Below, piece after piece: positions 1 to 9,078 of a DNA stretch of 64,000 bases. The first letter of the stretch is position 1; every line of letters starts with the position of its first letter. The notes under the pieces are model-generated. The model did no database searches and was not told the origin of the DNA. It was given only the letters and a program-made list of their open reading frames with translations. This DNA comes from Alkalibacter saccharofermentans DSM 14828 (GTDB lineage: Bacteria > Bacillota > Clostridia > Eubacteriales > Alkalibacteraceae). Position numbers and translations under genes: made by a program. The DNA lies in the NCBI RefSeq assembly GCF_900128885.1, contig NZ_FQTU01000001.1, positions 124,001-188,000 of the forward strand, read 5' to 3'.

Positions 1-2339
1 CAGCAGCCGTGAGTGGTGGGGCTGATGGAGTATATATAGGAGCCAAGAAATTCAATGCAAGGCAACGAGGAGAAAACTTTGATAACGATGAAATCAAAAA
101 AAGCCTGGCCCTGTGTCACATTCACGGGGTCAAGCTCTACGTTGCACTTAATATAGCTTTAAAGGAAACTGAAATCAAGGATGCCTTGGAATTAGCCGCT
201 TTTTTATACAATGAGGGAATAGACGGTCTTATCGTACAGGATTTGGGCCTTTTCAGGCTATTACAGGACAATCTTCCCGCCTTGAGCATCCACAGCAGCA
301 CTCAGATGTTTGTTCACGAGCAGTCAGGTGTCAGCCTGTTGTGTGAAGAGGGATTTGACAGGGTGGTGCTTGCGAGAGAGCTTACCCTGGAGGAGATAGG
401 CGGGATAAAAAAAGACGCAAATTGCGAAATAAAGATATTCTGCCACGGCGCCATGTGCATATCATATTCAGGACAATGTTACATGAGCAGCATGATAGGG
501 CAAAGAAGCGGTAACAGAGGCAGGTGCGCACAGCCTTGCAGAAAGGAATATGCCCTATACGACGAAAAGAACATCCCAATAAAAAAGGGAAGGATAATCA
601 GTCCCAAGGATCTTAACACCCTTGATGCCCTGGAGGATATCATGACTTTGGGTGTTGACTCTCTAAAGATTGAGGGGAGGCTAAAAAATCCTGATTATGT
701 GTTTACCGTGGTAGATGCATATAGGAAACGGATAGATTCTTTAAATGAAAACAGAATCAGCCAAGAGACTTTGAGTGTTAATGAAGTATTTAACAGAAAG
801 TTCACTTTCGGTTATCTCTATAAGGAAAGCCCGGATGAAAAGGAGCTGATAACCTCTGATAACGAGGGATTGGAACATGTTCAGGCAGCAAGGATAATAT
901 CTAAGGAAGGTTATCTATACAAGATAAAAGCAGATTTAGACATGTCAGTCGGTGATGGAATCTTCATAAAATCAAAAAATGGTTCCTTCGGAGAGGTACT
1001 GTCAGATCTTTACGATATGCGGAAGAATAAGTCCCAAAGACTCTCCTCAGGAGAAACAGGTTACATCGGTCTTAGGAAAAAAGCTGAAGCTTTGGACTTG
1101 GTATACAAGACTTGGGATAAGGCTAAAAAACAGGCATTGGCGGATATGATGGAAAAGGCCGGTGAAAGGAAGCAGCCTGTTGAAATAAAAGGGGAGTTTA
1201 GGGAAGGGGAAAAACCTAGGCTTAGTATTTCATTTAGGGACATATGCATAAGAGTAGAAGGGGAGGAAATTGTGCAGACAGCCAAAAACGCTCCTCTGTC
1301 AAGGGAACGGATAGAAGAACAGCTCTCAAAGATAAAGGATACGTTTTTTTACCCTTCATCTATCCAAACGGTGATTGACGAAAACATATTTATGCCTGTA
1401 AAATCAATCAATGAGCTTAGACGAAGTGCAATGGATATCCTTATGGAAAAGGTACTTGATTCTTACAAAAGACCCACTGTTAAAATTGATTTCCCTTGTG
1501 CTTTGAAAAGGCATGAGAAGGAAGAACCGATCTCACGTCAGACTTTATCCATAAGAGTTGCCCACATGAATGGACTTAAGGCGGCGTCTTTATCCAGTGT
1601 TGACGAGATTATATACGGTTGGGACAAGAAAATAGATATTAAGGAATACGAAAAGGCAATAGATACGGCCAAAAACGCCGGTAAAGAAATAGTGCTTGCC
1701 TTCCCCAGGATTCTAAGAAAAAACCAGGCAGACATTATAAGAAGAGACCTGAATAAAATAATAGATCTTGCACCGGATGGGATTTTGGTGAGCTCTTATG
1801 AAGGAATTGGACTTTTTAAGGAATCAGGCTTGCCTATTGAAGCTGACGACACCTTCAATATCTTTAATTCCTTTGCACTTGATCAGCTTAAAAAGTGGAA
1901 TGTAAAAAATGCATACCTTTCACCTGAGCTCAACCTTGGGGAGCTGTCGGGGTTTACTCCTCCAAAGGGAATGGACATAAGTCTTGTGGTTCACGGCAAC
2001 AAGGAGCTTATGATACTCCAGTATGATCTGGTGGGAGACGGCAAAGAAAGATCCCTGGTACTGGAAGATTCAATGGGTTTTAGATTTCCTGCAGTAATCG
2101 ACGATTTTGGCAGAACCCATGTCTTTAATTCTAAGAGGCTGTTTCTAGCAGATGAAATTTCTGAGCTCGGCATGATGAAGAAACTAAGAATTGACGGAAT
2201 TTTAGAAAATCCGGATGAGATCCATGATCTTGCTGACGCCTATTCACAAGCTATGAATGGAAAATACTCTCACGGAGAGTACTATGGCAAGTATAGATCA
2301 GATCTGACAAAAGGTCATTTTAAACGAGGTGTATTATAA
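1..2339 (+). CDS. Large peptidase U32 family protein, 5' end missing
   Basis: The reading frame is already open at base 3, so the gene starts upstream of the window; 778 residues are visible. The N-terminal part matches the U32 family, with the signature CHGAMCISYSGQC about 150 residues into the visible part and a Cys-rich stretch just after it (RGRCAQPCR). These cysteines are typical of the U32 proteins now linked to RNA hydroxylation (RlhA/TrhP) rather than proteolysis. A long C-terminal extension follows, as in the clostridial 750-850 residue form. It ends 2 nt before mutS2, which suggests co-transcription. Family is clear; the exact RNA target is unknown. A shorter U32 paralogue lies at 22721. 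Confidence 0.88.
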   Translation, partial: AAVSGGADGVYIGAKKFNARQRGENFDNDEIKKSLALCHIHGVKLYVALNIALKETEIKDALELAAFLYNEGIDGLIVQDLGLFRLLQDNLPALSIHSSTQMFVHEQSGVSLLCEEGFDRVVLARELTLEEIGGIKKDANCEIKIFCHGAMCISYSGQCYMSSMIGQRSGNRGRCAQPCRKEYALYDEKNIPIKKGRIISPKDLNTLDALEDIMTLGVDSLKIEGRLKNPDYVFTVVDAYRKRIDSLNENRISQETLSVNEVFNRKFTFGYLYKESPDEKELITSDNEGLEHVQAARIISKEGYLYKIKADLDMSVGDGIFIKSKNGSFGEVLSDLYDMRKNKSQRLSSGETGYIGLRKKAEALDLVYKTWDKAKKQALADMMEKAGERKQPVEIKGEFREGEKPRLSISFRDICIRVEGEEIVQTAKNAPLSRERIEEQLSKIKDTFFYPSSIQTVIDENIFMPVKSINELRRSAMDILMEKVLDSYKRPTVKIDFPCALKRHEKEEPISRQTLSIRVAHMNGLKAASLSSVDEIIYGWDKKIDIKEYEKAIDTAKNAGKEIVLAFPRILRKNQADIIRRDLNKIIDLAPDGILVSSYEGIGLFKESGLPIEADDTFNIFNSFALDQLKKWNVKNAYLSPELNLGELSGFTPPKGMDISLVVHGNKELMILQYDLVGDGKERSLVLEDSMGFRFPAVIDDFGRTHVFNSKRLFLADEISELGMMKKLRIDGILENPDEIHDLADAYSQAMNGKYSHGEYYGKYRSDLTKGHFKRGVL

Positions 2340-2341
2340 GA

Positions 2342-4708
2342 ATGAATCAAAAGACATTGAGAGTCCTTGAATTTAACAAGATTACTGATATATTGTCTAC
2401 CTACGCCGCAAGTGAAACGGGAAAAAATGAGATCAAAAGCATTCTTCCTTCAATAGACAAGGAAGAGATCCAGGACATGCTTGAGCTTACGGATCAGGGA
2501 ACGATAGCTCTTTTAAAAAATGGAAATGCTCCCATCGCCCCTTTTGCGGACATCAGATATTCCTTGAAGAAGTCAAGGATGCAATCCATATTGACTCTTA
2601 AAGAGTTCATTAGAATCAGGGATTTTTTAAAGATCATGTGGGAAGTTAAAAGGTATTTTGAAGAAATAGAAAACTGGGAACAGATATTGCCTGATCTGTA
2701 CCAGATGGTCTCTTCCATAGACAGTCTAAGTGGTCTTAGGCGAGATATCGAAAAGACTGTGATATCCGAAGAAGAAATAAGCGATAGCGCGAGTCCTGAT
2801 TTGTTCAGGATAAGAAAAGAGATAAACAGAAAGAACCATCAGATAAGAGAAAAGCTCAATTCAATGATATCTTCTCCCAGTTACCAGAAGCATCTACAAG
2901 AAAGCATCGTGACCATCAGACAGGACAGGTTCGTGATACCTGTAAAGCAGGAATCCAGAGGAGCTGTACCAGGCATAGTCCATGACCAGTCATCAAGCGG
3001 CGCAACGCTTTTTATAGAGCCCATGGCCATAGTCGAGCTTAATAATTCCATACGAACCTTGAGGATAGAAGAAGGACGGGAAATAGAGAAGATACTTCTG
3101 GAGCTGACTTTAAAGGTTGGAGAAAACGAGACGTCCCTGGCATTTGACTACGATATCATGACCAGGCTGGATGTCATTATAGCCAAAAGCAGGTATGCTT
3201 TGGACATAAATGCAACCAGGCCAACCCTCAGCGACGGAAAGGTACTAGATTTAAAAGGCTGCAGGCATCCTTTGATACCAAAGGAAGAAGTGGTAGCTTC
3301 AGATATAAGGTTGGGTGGGGATTTCAATATACTCATAGTGACCGGTCCAAATACAGGAGGCAAGACCGTAGCGCTGAAGACTACCGGTCTTTTGTGTCTG
3401 ATGACTCAGGCAGGAATGTTCATCCCGGTAAAGGACAACAGCGAGATATGCGTCTTTAAAAGCGTCTATGCGGATATAGGAGACGAACAGAGCATCGAAC
3501 AGAGCCTGAGCACATTTTCATCTCATATGACTAATATTGTGGAAATCGTGGATAAGGCTGACGATAACAGCCTGGTCCTCTTCGACGAGCTAGGAGCAGG
3601 AACGGATCCTGTTGAAGGCGCCGCCCTTGCCATGTCGATATTGGATCATCTGCATCAAAAAAATGTTTATGCACTGGTTACTACTCATTACAGCGAGCTT
3701 AAGCAATATGCCATTTCCGCTGAAGGGATGGAAAATGCCAGCGTTGAATTCGATGTTAATACCCTAAGCCCCACTTACAGGCTGACAATTGGGATACCGG
3801 GAAAGAGCAACGCCTTTGAAATCTCAAAAAGACTTGGATTGAACCAAAGGATAATAGAAAATGCAGGCAAGTATTTAAGCGAAGAAGCGCTGCACTTTGA
3901 AGACATAATAAAGGAGATTCAAGACAACAAGAAAAAGTCTGAAGAGGAGCTCGCCAGGATAAATTCCATGAAACTGGAAAACGAGAGGCTCTTGGAGCTT
4001 AACAAGCAAGAGAAAATACTCTTGGACGAAAACAGGCAACTTATTAAAAATCAAGCCAGGCAGGAAGCTGCAGACATCATCAGGGATGCAAAGGAAGAAG
4101 CAGGCGAGATAATCAAGGAAATGCAGCGAATTAAGTCTGATGCTGCTAAATCTTCTTTCAAGGATCTGGAAGCCATGAGGAAAAGCCTCAAGGAAAAAGA
4201 GGACTCCCTTTACAGTGGCATCGAAAAATCCGGCAGTTTTACCAATAAAAAGGCTGCTAAAAAGATACGCCCGGGTGACTGGGTGCTGATAAAAAGCATG
4301 AACCAAAAAGCCAGTGCCTTGTCTGAAGCGGACAAGGACGGAAACATAATGGTAGAAGCAGGAATAATGAAGCTTAGAGTAAATCAAAGAGACCTCATTC
4401 CTATCGAAGTGGAAGAGGAGAAGAAAAGCTATAGCACCAAGAGCATAGCGAGAAAAGCTGCTGGAATTAAATCCTCAATAGATATAAGGGGAACTACTGC
4501 AGAAGAGGCTATACTCGATGTAGAAAAGTACCTGGATGATGCATCTCTTGCCAACCTGAAGATGGTAACCATAGTCCACGGCAAGGGGACAGGAGTTTTA
4601 AGAAACGCCATACAACAGCTTTTAAAGAGAAACAAGCACGTAGAGGATTTCCGATATGGAGGCTATGGCGAAGGAGGAGACGGAGCCACCATCGTCAATT
4701 TGAAATAA
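2342..4708 (+). CDS. mutS2: Endonuclease MutS2
   Basis: Protein of 788 residues, normal MutS2 length. It has the MutS-type ATPase with Walker A TGPNTGGKT near residue 334 and Walker B VLFDELGAGTDP near residue 415, a charged helical coiled-coil stretch (about 510-620), and a C-terminal Smr nuclease domain with DIRG and HGKGTGVLR motifs (about 710-788). It lacks the N-terminal mismatch-binding domain of MutS1. In Bacillota MutS2 suppresses homologous recombination or acts on collided ribosomes; which role applies here cannot be told from sequence. It starts 2 nt after the U32 gene, probably the same operon. Confidence 0.95.
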   Translation: MNQKTLRVLEFNKITDILSTYAASETGKNEIKSILPSIDKEEIQDMLELTDQGTIALLKNGNAPIAPFADIRYSLKKSRMQSILTLKEFIRIRDFLKIMWEVKRYFEEIENWEQILPDLYQMVSSIDSLSGLRRDIEKTVISEEEISDSASPDLFRIRKEINRKNHQIREKLNSMISSPSYQKHLQESIVTIRQDRFVIPVKQESRGAVPGIVHDQSSSGATLFIEPMAIVELNNSIRTLRIEEGREIEKILLELTLKVGENETSLAFDYDIMTRLDVIIAKSRYALDINATRPTLSDGKVLDLKGCRHPLIPKEEVVASDIRLGGDFNILIVTGPNTGGKTVALKTTGLLCLMTQAGMFIPVKDNSEICVFKSVYADIGDEQSIEQSLSTFSSHMTNIVEIVDKADDNSLVLFDELGAGTDPVEGAALAMSILDHLHQKNVYALVTTHYSELKQYAISAEGMENASVEFDVNTLSPTYRLTIGIPGKSNAFEISKRLGLNQRIIENAGKYLSEEALHFEDIIKEIQDNKKKSEEELARINSMKLENERLLELNKQEKILLDENRQLIKNQARQEAADIIRDAKEEAGEIIKEMQRIKSDAAKSSFKDLEAMRKSLKEKEDSLYSGIEKSGSFTNKKAAKKIRPGDWVLIKSMNQKASALSEADKDGNIMVEAGIMKLRVNQRDLIPIEVEEEKKSYSTKSIARKAAGIKSSIDIRGTTAEEAILDVEKYLDDASLANLKMVTIVHGKGTGVLRNAIQQLLKRNKHVEDFRYGGYGEGGDGATIVNLK

Positions 4709-4709
4709 T

Positions 4710-4739
4710 TTGAATTAACTTAAGCCATTAAGGTATAAA
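4710..4739 (+). promoter_or_regulatory. Possible sigma-A promoter of the dCTP deaminase gene
   Basis: TTGAAT at 4710-4715 is followed after 18 nt by TATAAA at 4734-4739, immediately after the mutS2 stop. A second TATAAT lies at 4755-4760 without an obvious -35 box. Assignment is by pattern only. Confidence 0.45.
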
Positions 4740-4793
4740 GAAAGAAAAATATAGTATAATATACTGGAAAATATTTTGAAAGGCATGATGAAA

Positions 4794-5327
4794 ATGATCT
4801 TATCAGATAAAAAAATATTAGAGCTTCTAAGTACGAGAGAGCTTGTTATAGACCCTATAACCCCTGAGCAGATACAACCGGCCTCAGTTGACATCAGGCT
4901 GGGCAACCACTTCTTAAAGCTCGACGAGAACAGAATCGAGCATATGAGCATGACAGATGAAATAAAATATATCTCATTTGAATGCGACGAGGTAGTAATA
5001 CCGCCCCATTCTTTTTTGCTGGCGACCACCAAGGAATACATTAAGCTTCCCGGAAATCTAACGGCCTTCGTTGAAGGACGCAGCTCCATAGGAAGAATGG
5101 GACTTTTCATACAAAATGCGGGCTGGGTCGATCCGGGTTTTGAAGGTGAGATAACTCTGGAGCTCTACAACGCAAATCGCCTGCCCATCAAGCTGCAAAG
5201 CGACAGGAGAGTCTGCCAGCTGGTATTTGCATCAATGGATCAGTACGCCCTTAATCCGTACAAAGGAAAATACCAGGGACAGACAAAGCCTGTAGGCAGT
5301 CGAGTTTATTTGGATAAGGATATTTAA
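4794..5327 (+). CDS. dcd: dCTP deaminase / dUTPase-fold protein
   Basis: 177 residues from the ATG at 4794, chosen because the protein then begins MILSDKKI as in the family and an AAAGG lies 10 nt upstream; in-frame TTG (4776) and ATG (4785, 4788) codons are also possible. The core motif EGRSSIGRMGLF and the catalytic-type Glu in DPGFEGEITLELYN are present. The enzyme deaminates dCTP to dUTP, or in the bifunctional form directly to dUMP, feeding dTMP synthesis. Sequence alone does not separate the two forms. Confidence 0.88.
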   Translation: MILSDKKILELLSTRELVIDPITPEQIQPASVDIRLGNHFLKLDENRIEHMSMTDEIKYISFECDEVVIPPHSFLLATTKEYIKLPGNLTAFVEGRSSIGRMGLFIQNAGWVDPGFEGEITLELYNANRLPIKLQSDRRVCQLVFASMDQYALNPYKGKYQGQTKPVGSRVYLDKDI

Positions 5328-5332
5328 AAAAG

Positions 5333-5512
5333 ATGACTAATATAGTGGGCACGATTTTCTTGGCGGGGTTTTCTCTGGTGGTAGTGGGAGTGTTCGTTAA
5401 ATTCTATATAGAGACCAATCATAAAATAACCATGAGCCTTAAGCGAAACGGGGTTAAGGGAACATACTACCAGTATAAAAAAATACAGAAAAAAATGAAA
5501 AAAAGCAGATAG
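5333..5512 (+). CDS. Small predicted membrane protein
   Basis: A 59-residue frame begins 5 nt after the dcd stop. Residues 3-25 are hydrophobic and could form one membrane helix (IVGTIFLAGFSLVVVGVFV). The remainder is strongly basic, ending in a Lys-rich tail, so an N-out/C-in orientation is likely by the positive-inside rule. The ribosome site is weak (AAGGA about 13 nt upstream). I do not recognise a family. Close spacing to dcd suggests translational coupling. Confidence 0.5.
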   Translation: MTNIVGTIFLAGFSLVVVGVFVKFYIETNHKITMSLKRNGVKGTYYQYKKIQKKMKKSR

Positions 5513-5560
5513 ACCTTTTGGATAATCTGACTTAAATACGAAGTAAGGGATTGAATAGAT

Positions 5561-6685
5561 ATGATTAAAAAATTTACCCTCTGCCTTTTGTCAGCTAGCC
5601 TGATTATTGTTTTAGCTGCCTGCTCCCCATCGGCAGATCAAATCGATGGGGAAGAAGTCGACATGACCGAGGATGAAGTGCAAAGCCTTGAAAGCGCTTT
5701 CGAAAGCGTGGATATCGTAGATGGGGATAATTACGTGGTGGAAAGAAAGACGATGCATGGAGACATAGCTGAAATAATCAATTCCTCCACGGTGCTCTTA
5801 TCGGGAGAAAATCAGCTAATGGTATACGATATGGAAACGGAAGAGGTCAACGTTATCGCCCAACAAGGGTGGAATCCCCAAGTATCTCAAAACAAATCCA
5901 TTATAGCATACGAAAACGACAACGGCATTTATAAAGTATCTCCATCAGGGGATGGGGAGGTGCTTGTGTATGAAAGAGAAAGTGACGAAATAATAAGAAG
6001 CTATATACTATCAAGAGATGGGGGCAGCATCCTTATAAGCCTGATTGACGAAGATGAATACAAAACGGTTCTGGTGGATTCAAGCTTAAATACTAGGGTG
6101 GTACCTTTTGATGAGAACGAAGGCTTTGTAGTGACCCGACCACTTTATTTAACTAGGTTCAGGCTTTACGCCCTGGCTGAGAGCTCAGAGGCGATTCAAG
6201 GCGAAGAGGGCAGCGTGTCTGCAAGCAGCATAGATTTTGTCTATGTGGACCTCTCAAACGGACGCATACGAAACATAACATCTAATGATTATGGAGATAC
6301 TGTAGAATACGTGGATCAGTCCAATACAGGCAATATCATACTTAGGCATATAAAACGGTCGACAAACGAAGAAGGGCTGGTAGAGACAAAGACATACAGG
6401 ACCTTCAACACATCTACGGAATATATATACACTTCCAGGATTAAAAACAGGGATATAATTCTCTTTAAGAGCATCAATGACGACAGGGATTTCATAACCG
6501 TTGAAAATCCGCCTGAGCCTGACCAAAGATATCCAAAGCTAGTGGAGTTAAAGCATTACGCTGGAAGCAGAGAGGATACCATAGCTACCATATTTACAGG
6601 TTCACCCTCCCAGATATACCTTTACGAAGATACCATAGTATTCAATTCTAACGGCGATACTTATATTATAGACAAAAAGAATTAA
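5561..6685 (+). CDS. Predicted lipoprotein of unknown function
   Basis: 374 residues with a lipoprotein signal: basic start MIKK, a hydrophobic core and the lipobox LAAC, with Cys21 as the likely lipidated residue. An acidic linker follows. The rest is rich in short strands and turns (for example NQLMVYDMETEEVN and GDTYIIDKKN), which looks like a beta-propeller-type surface domain, but no family signature is recognised. It would sit on the outer face of the membrane. It precedes the cysteine desulfurase gene by 18 nt; no functional link is evident. Confidence 0.75.
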   Translation: MIKKFTLCLLSASLIIVLAACSPSADQIDGEEVDMTEDEVQSLESAFESVDIVDGDNYVVERKTMHGDIAEIINSSTVLLSGENQLMVYDMETEEVNVIAQQGWNPQVSQNKSIIAYENDNGIYKVSPSGDGEVLVYERESDEIIRSYILSRDGGSILISLIDEDEYKTVLVDSSLNTRVVPFDENEGFVVTRPLYLTRFRLYALAESSEAIQGEEGSVSASSIDFVYVDLSNGRIRNITSNDYGDTVEYVDQSNTGNIILRHIKRSTNEEGLVETKTYRTFNTSTEYIYTSRIKNRDIILFKSINDDRDFITVENPPEPDQRYPKLVELKHYAGSREDTIATIFTGSPSQIYLYEDTIVFNSNGDTYIIDKKN

Positions 6686-6703
6686 CGTAATTGGAGTGAA
6701 AAA

Positions 6704-7861
6704 ATGAAAATAATTTATTTTGACAACAGCGCCACCACGAAAGTGGATGATTCTGCCATTGAAATCATGAACCGCTACCACAGAGAATCCTATGGAAACC
6801 CATCCTCCCTGCATTCCATGGGGGTGGAAGCGGAAAAAGCTGTTGAAAATAGCCGTGAAATAATCGCCGGGAGGCTTGGCGTAAATAAAAACGAAATTTT
6901 CTTTACTTCAGGAGGAAGTGAAGGAAACAACTTTTTAATCAGAGGCGCAGTGGAAAAGGGCAGAAAAAAAGGAAACAGGATAATAACTACAAAAATTGAA
7001 CATCCTTCGGTTCTGGAGCTTTTTAAAAATTACCAGGCAATGGGAATGGATGTAGTGTTTTTAGACGTTGACAGAAAGGGCCAGATCATAACAGATCAGT
7101 TGGAAGAGGCTTTAACCCAGGAAACCATACTGGTGAGCATCATGATGGTTAACAACGAAGTCGGAAGCATCCAGGATATGAAGGCTGTCGGCAGGTTGAT
7201 CAGAAAGAAGTCAAGATATGCGCTGTACCATTCGGACTGTGTACAGGCATTTGGAAAGATGGATATCAATCCCACGGATTCAAATCTGGATATGATCACC
7301 TTTAGTGCCCATAAAATGCACGGGCCGAAAGGTGTTGGGGGAGTTTACATAAAAAAAGGACTGTCTATAAACCCATTGATTAAAGGGGGAGGACAAGAAA
7401 AGGCATTAAGATCCGGTACTGAAAATGTTCCGGGAATTGCCGGCTTCGGAAATGTGGCAGAAACTTTTTCAGTCCATGAAGGACTGGAGCATTTTAATAA
7501 GCTTAAAAAGTCGTTTATAAAAAGAGCGCTAAAGGACATCCCGGATACTATAGTAAACAGCCCTGCAGGCGAAAACTTCATTGCTAATATAATCAGCATC
7601 TCTTTTAAGGACGTCAAATCGGAAATACTCCTTCATTCCTTGGAAAAGCAGGGCATTTTCATCTCTACAGGCTCTGCATGCTCATCCAAGAAAAATACTG
7701 CAAGCCATGTGCTAAAAGCAATGGGGGTTGAAAAAGAGTATATCGATGGCACATTGAGGGTCAGCTTTTCAAAGCACAACACCTTGGAGGAAGTAGATAT
7801 TTGCCTTAGTGCCATAAAGTCAGGAGCAGAAAAAATCAGAAGGTTTACCAGGAGGAAATAA
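6704..7861 (+). CDS. Cysteine desulfurase, NifS/IscS class
   Basis: 385 residues, a PLP enzyme taking sulfur from cysteine to form a persulfide. The PLP-lysine motif SAHKMHGPKG is near residue 203, and the active-site Cys is about residue 326 in TGSACSSKK. The N-terminus IYFDNSATTKVD is typical. The start ATG has GGAGTG upstream. The next gene, thiI, begins 1 nt after its stop, the arrangement known in Bacillota where a dedicated desulfurase (NifZ in B. subtilis) feeds ThiI for 4-thiouridine in tRNA. A dedicated tRNA-thiolation role is therefore inferred rather than general Fe-S assembly. Confidence 0.93.
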   Translation: MKIIYFDNSATTKVDDSAIEIMNRYHRESYGNPSSLHSMGVEAEKAVENSREIIAGRLGVNKNEIFFTSGGSEGNNFLIRGAVEKGRKKGNRIITTKIEHPSVLELFKNYQAMGMDVVFLDVDRKGQIITDQLEEALTQETILVSIMMVNNEVGSIQDMKAVGRLIRKKSRYALYHSDCVQAFGKMDINPTDSNLDMITFSAHKMHGPKGVGGVYIKKGLSINPLIKGGGQEKALRSGTENVPGIAGFGNVAETFSVHEGLEHFNKLKKSFIKRALKDIPDTIVNSPAGENFIANIISISFKDVKSEILLHSLEKQGIFISTGSACSSKKNTASHVLKAMGVEKEYIDGTLRVSFSKHNTLEEVDICLSAIKSGAEKIRRFTRRK

Positions 7862-7862
7862 T

Positions 7863-9038
7863 TTGGAAAAAATCATATTGATCAGATACGGAGAAATTAG
7901 TTTGAAAGGCCTCAACAAATCCTTTTTTGTAGATACATTGATACGAAATATAAAGGACAGCTTGAAGTATTTAGAGTACAAGAAGATGGAAAAAATCCAG
8001 GGAAGATTTGTTCTTAGAGTGGAAGAAAAGGACATCGACAGAGCATGCAAATCCCTTTTGAGGATATTCGGCATAGCCTCCATAAGCGTGGCTACCAGGG
8101 TTGAAAGCGATATGGAGACAATCAAGAGCACAGCAAATATCCTGGTAAAAAATGAGATCGACTTAAGCGAACCCAAGACATTCAAGGTAAACGCCAGGAG
8201 AGGGGACAAGAAATTTCCCTTGACATCTCCACAGATAAACGGAGAGCTAGGCGGATTTATCTTGAGTGAGTTTCCCGAGCTTGACGTTGACGTACATAAT
8301 CCGGATATGGTCTTGTACCTGGAGGTTAGGGAAAAGACTTATATGTACACAAGCATTATGCAGGGTAAGGGAGGCCTGCCCGTGGGTACGGGAGGCAAAG
8401 CGGCACTTTTGATATCCGGGGGAATAGACAGTCCTGTTGCAGGATATATGATCGCTAAAAGAGGAGTAAACCTGATTGCAGTCCACTTTCATTCGTATCC
8501 ATATACCAGCGAACGTGCCAGAGATAAGGTAATAAGGCTTATGGAAATAGTGGCAAGGTACTCCGGCAGGGTAAAGCTCTACATAGTGCCCTTTACAGAC
8601 CTGCAGCTTGCCATAGGGGAGCATTGCAACGAACGCTACTCAACCCTTATCATGAGAAGGTACATGATGAAGATAGCCACTGAAATAGCGAAGAGAAACA
8701 AGGCAATGGCTTTAATAACAGGGGAAAGCGTAGGACAGGTTGCCAGCCAGACTTTAGAGAGCTTGATGGTTACTGATTCGGCAACTGATCTTCCCGTATT
8801 CAGGCCTGTCATCGGGATGGATAAAAACGAGATAATAGCAATAGCTGAAGAAATCGAAACCTTTGAGACTTCTATCCTTCCTTATGAGGATTGCTGCACG
8901 ATATTTGTTCCAAAGCATCCTCAGACTAAGCCCAAGCTTGAAAATGTAATCAGGGAAGAGTCCTTCGTTGAAAATGCAAATGAACTTATGAACAAGGCTA
9001 TAGATGAAACAGAAATGCTGGAGATCTTCGGAAAATAA
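7863..9038 (+). CDS. thiI: tRNA 4-thiouridine sulfurtransferase ThiI
   Basis: 391 residues from a TTG start at 7863, preceded by AGGAGG at good spacing and followed by the conserved EKIILIRYGEISLKG. An N-terminal ferredoxin-like/THUMP region comes first, then the PP-loop SGGIDSPVAGYM at about 185 that adenylates U8 of tRNA. The C-terminal rhodanese domain of enterobacterial ThiI is absent, as usual in Bacillota, consistent with sulfur transfer straight from the upstream desulfurase. A hairpin terminator follows the stop. Confidence 0.95.
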   Translation: MEKIILIRYGEISLKGLNKSFFVDTLIRNIKDSLKYLEYKKMEKIQGRFVLRVEEKDIDRACKSLLRIFGIASISVATRVESDMETIKSTANILVKNEIDLSEPKTFKVNARRGDKKFPLTSPQINGELGGFILSEFPELDVDVHNPDMVLYLEVREKTYMYTSIMQGKGGLPVGTGGKAALLISGGIDSPVAGYMIAKRGVNLIAVHFHSYPYTSERARDKVIRLMEIVARYSGRVKLYIVPFTDLQLAIGEHCNERYSTLIMRRYMMKIATEIAKRNKAMALITGESVGQVASQTLESLMVTDSATDLPVFRPVIGMDKNEIIAIAEEIETFETSILPYEDCCTIFVPKHPQTKPKLENVIREESFVENANELMNKAIDETEMLEIFGK

Positions 9039-9067
9039 AAACAGTACCCCTCGAGGGTACTGTTTTT
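9037..9067. terminator. Bidirectional terminator between thiI and the PBP gene
   Basis: ACAGTACCC (9041-9049) pairs with GGGTACTGT (9055-9063) around a 5-nt loop, flanked by A-run and T-run on the two sides. It can end transcription from both convergent genes. Confidence 0.88.
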
Positions 9068-9078
9068 ATTTAAAGTCA

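Noticed and set aside
3875..4387. 170-codon frame on the minus strand inside mutS2
   Set aside because: Antisense to the coiled-coil part of a clear gene; no ribosome site or family signs.
4715..5110. 131-codon minus-strand frame over dcd
   Set aside because: Shadow of the dCTP deaminase gene, which has clear motifs on the plus strand.
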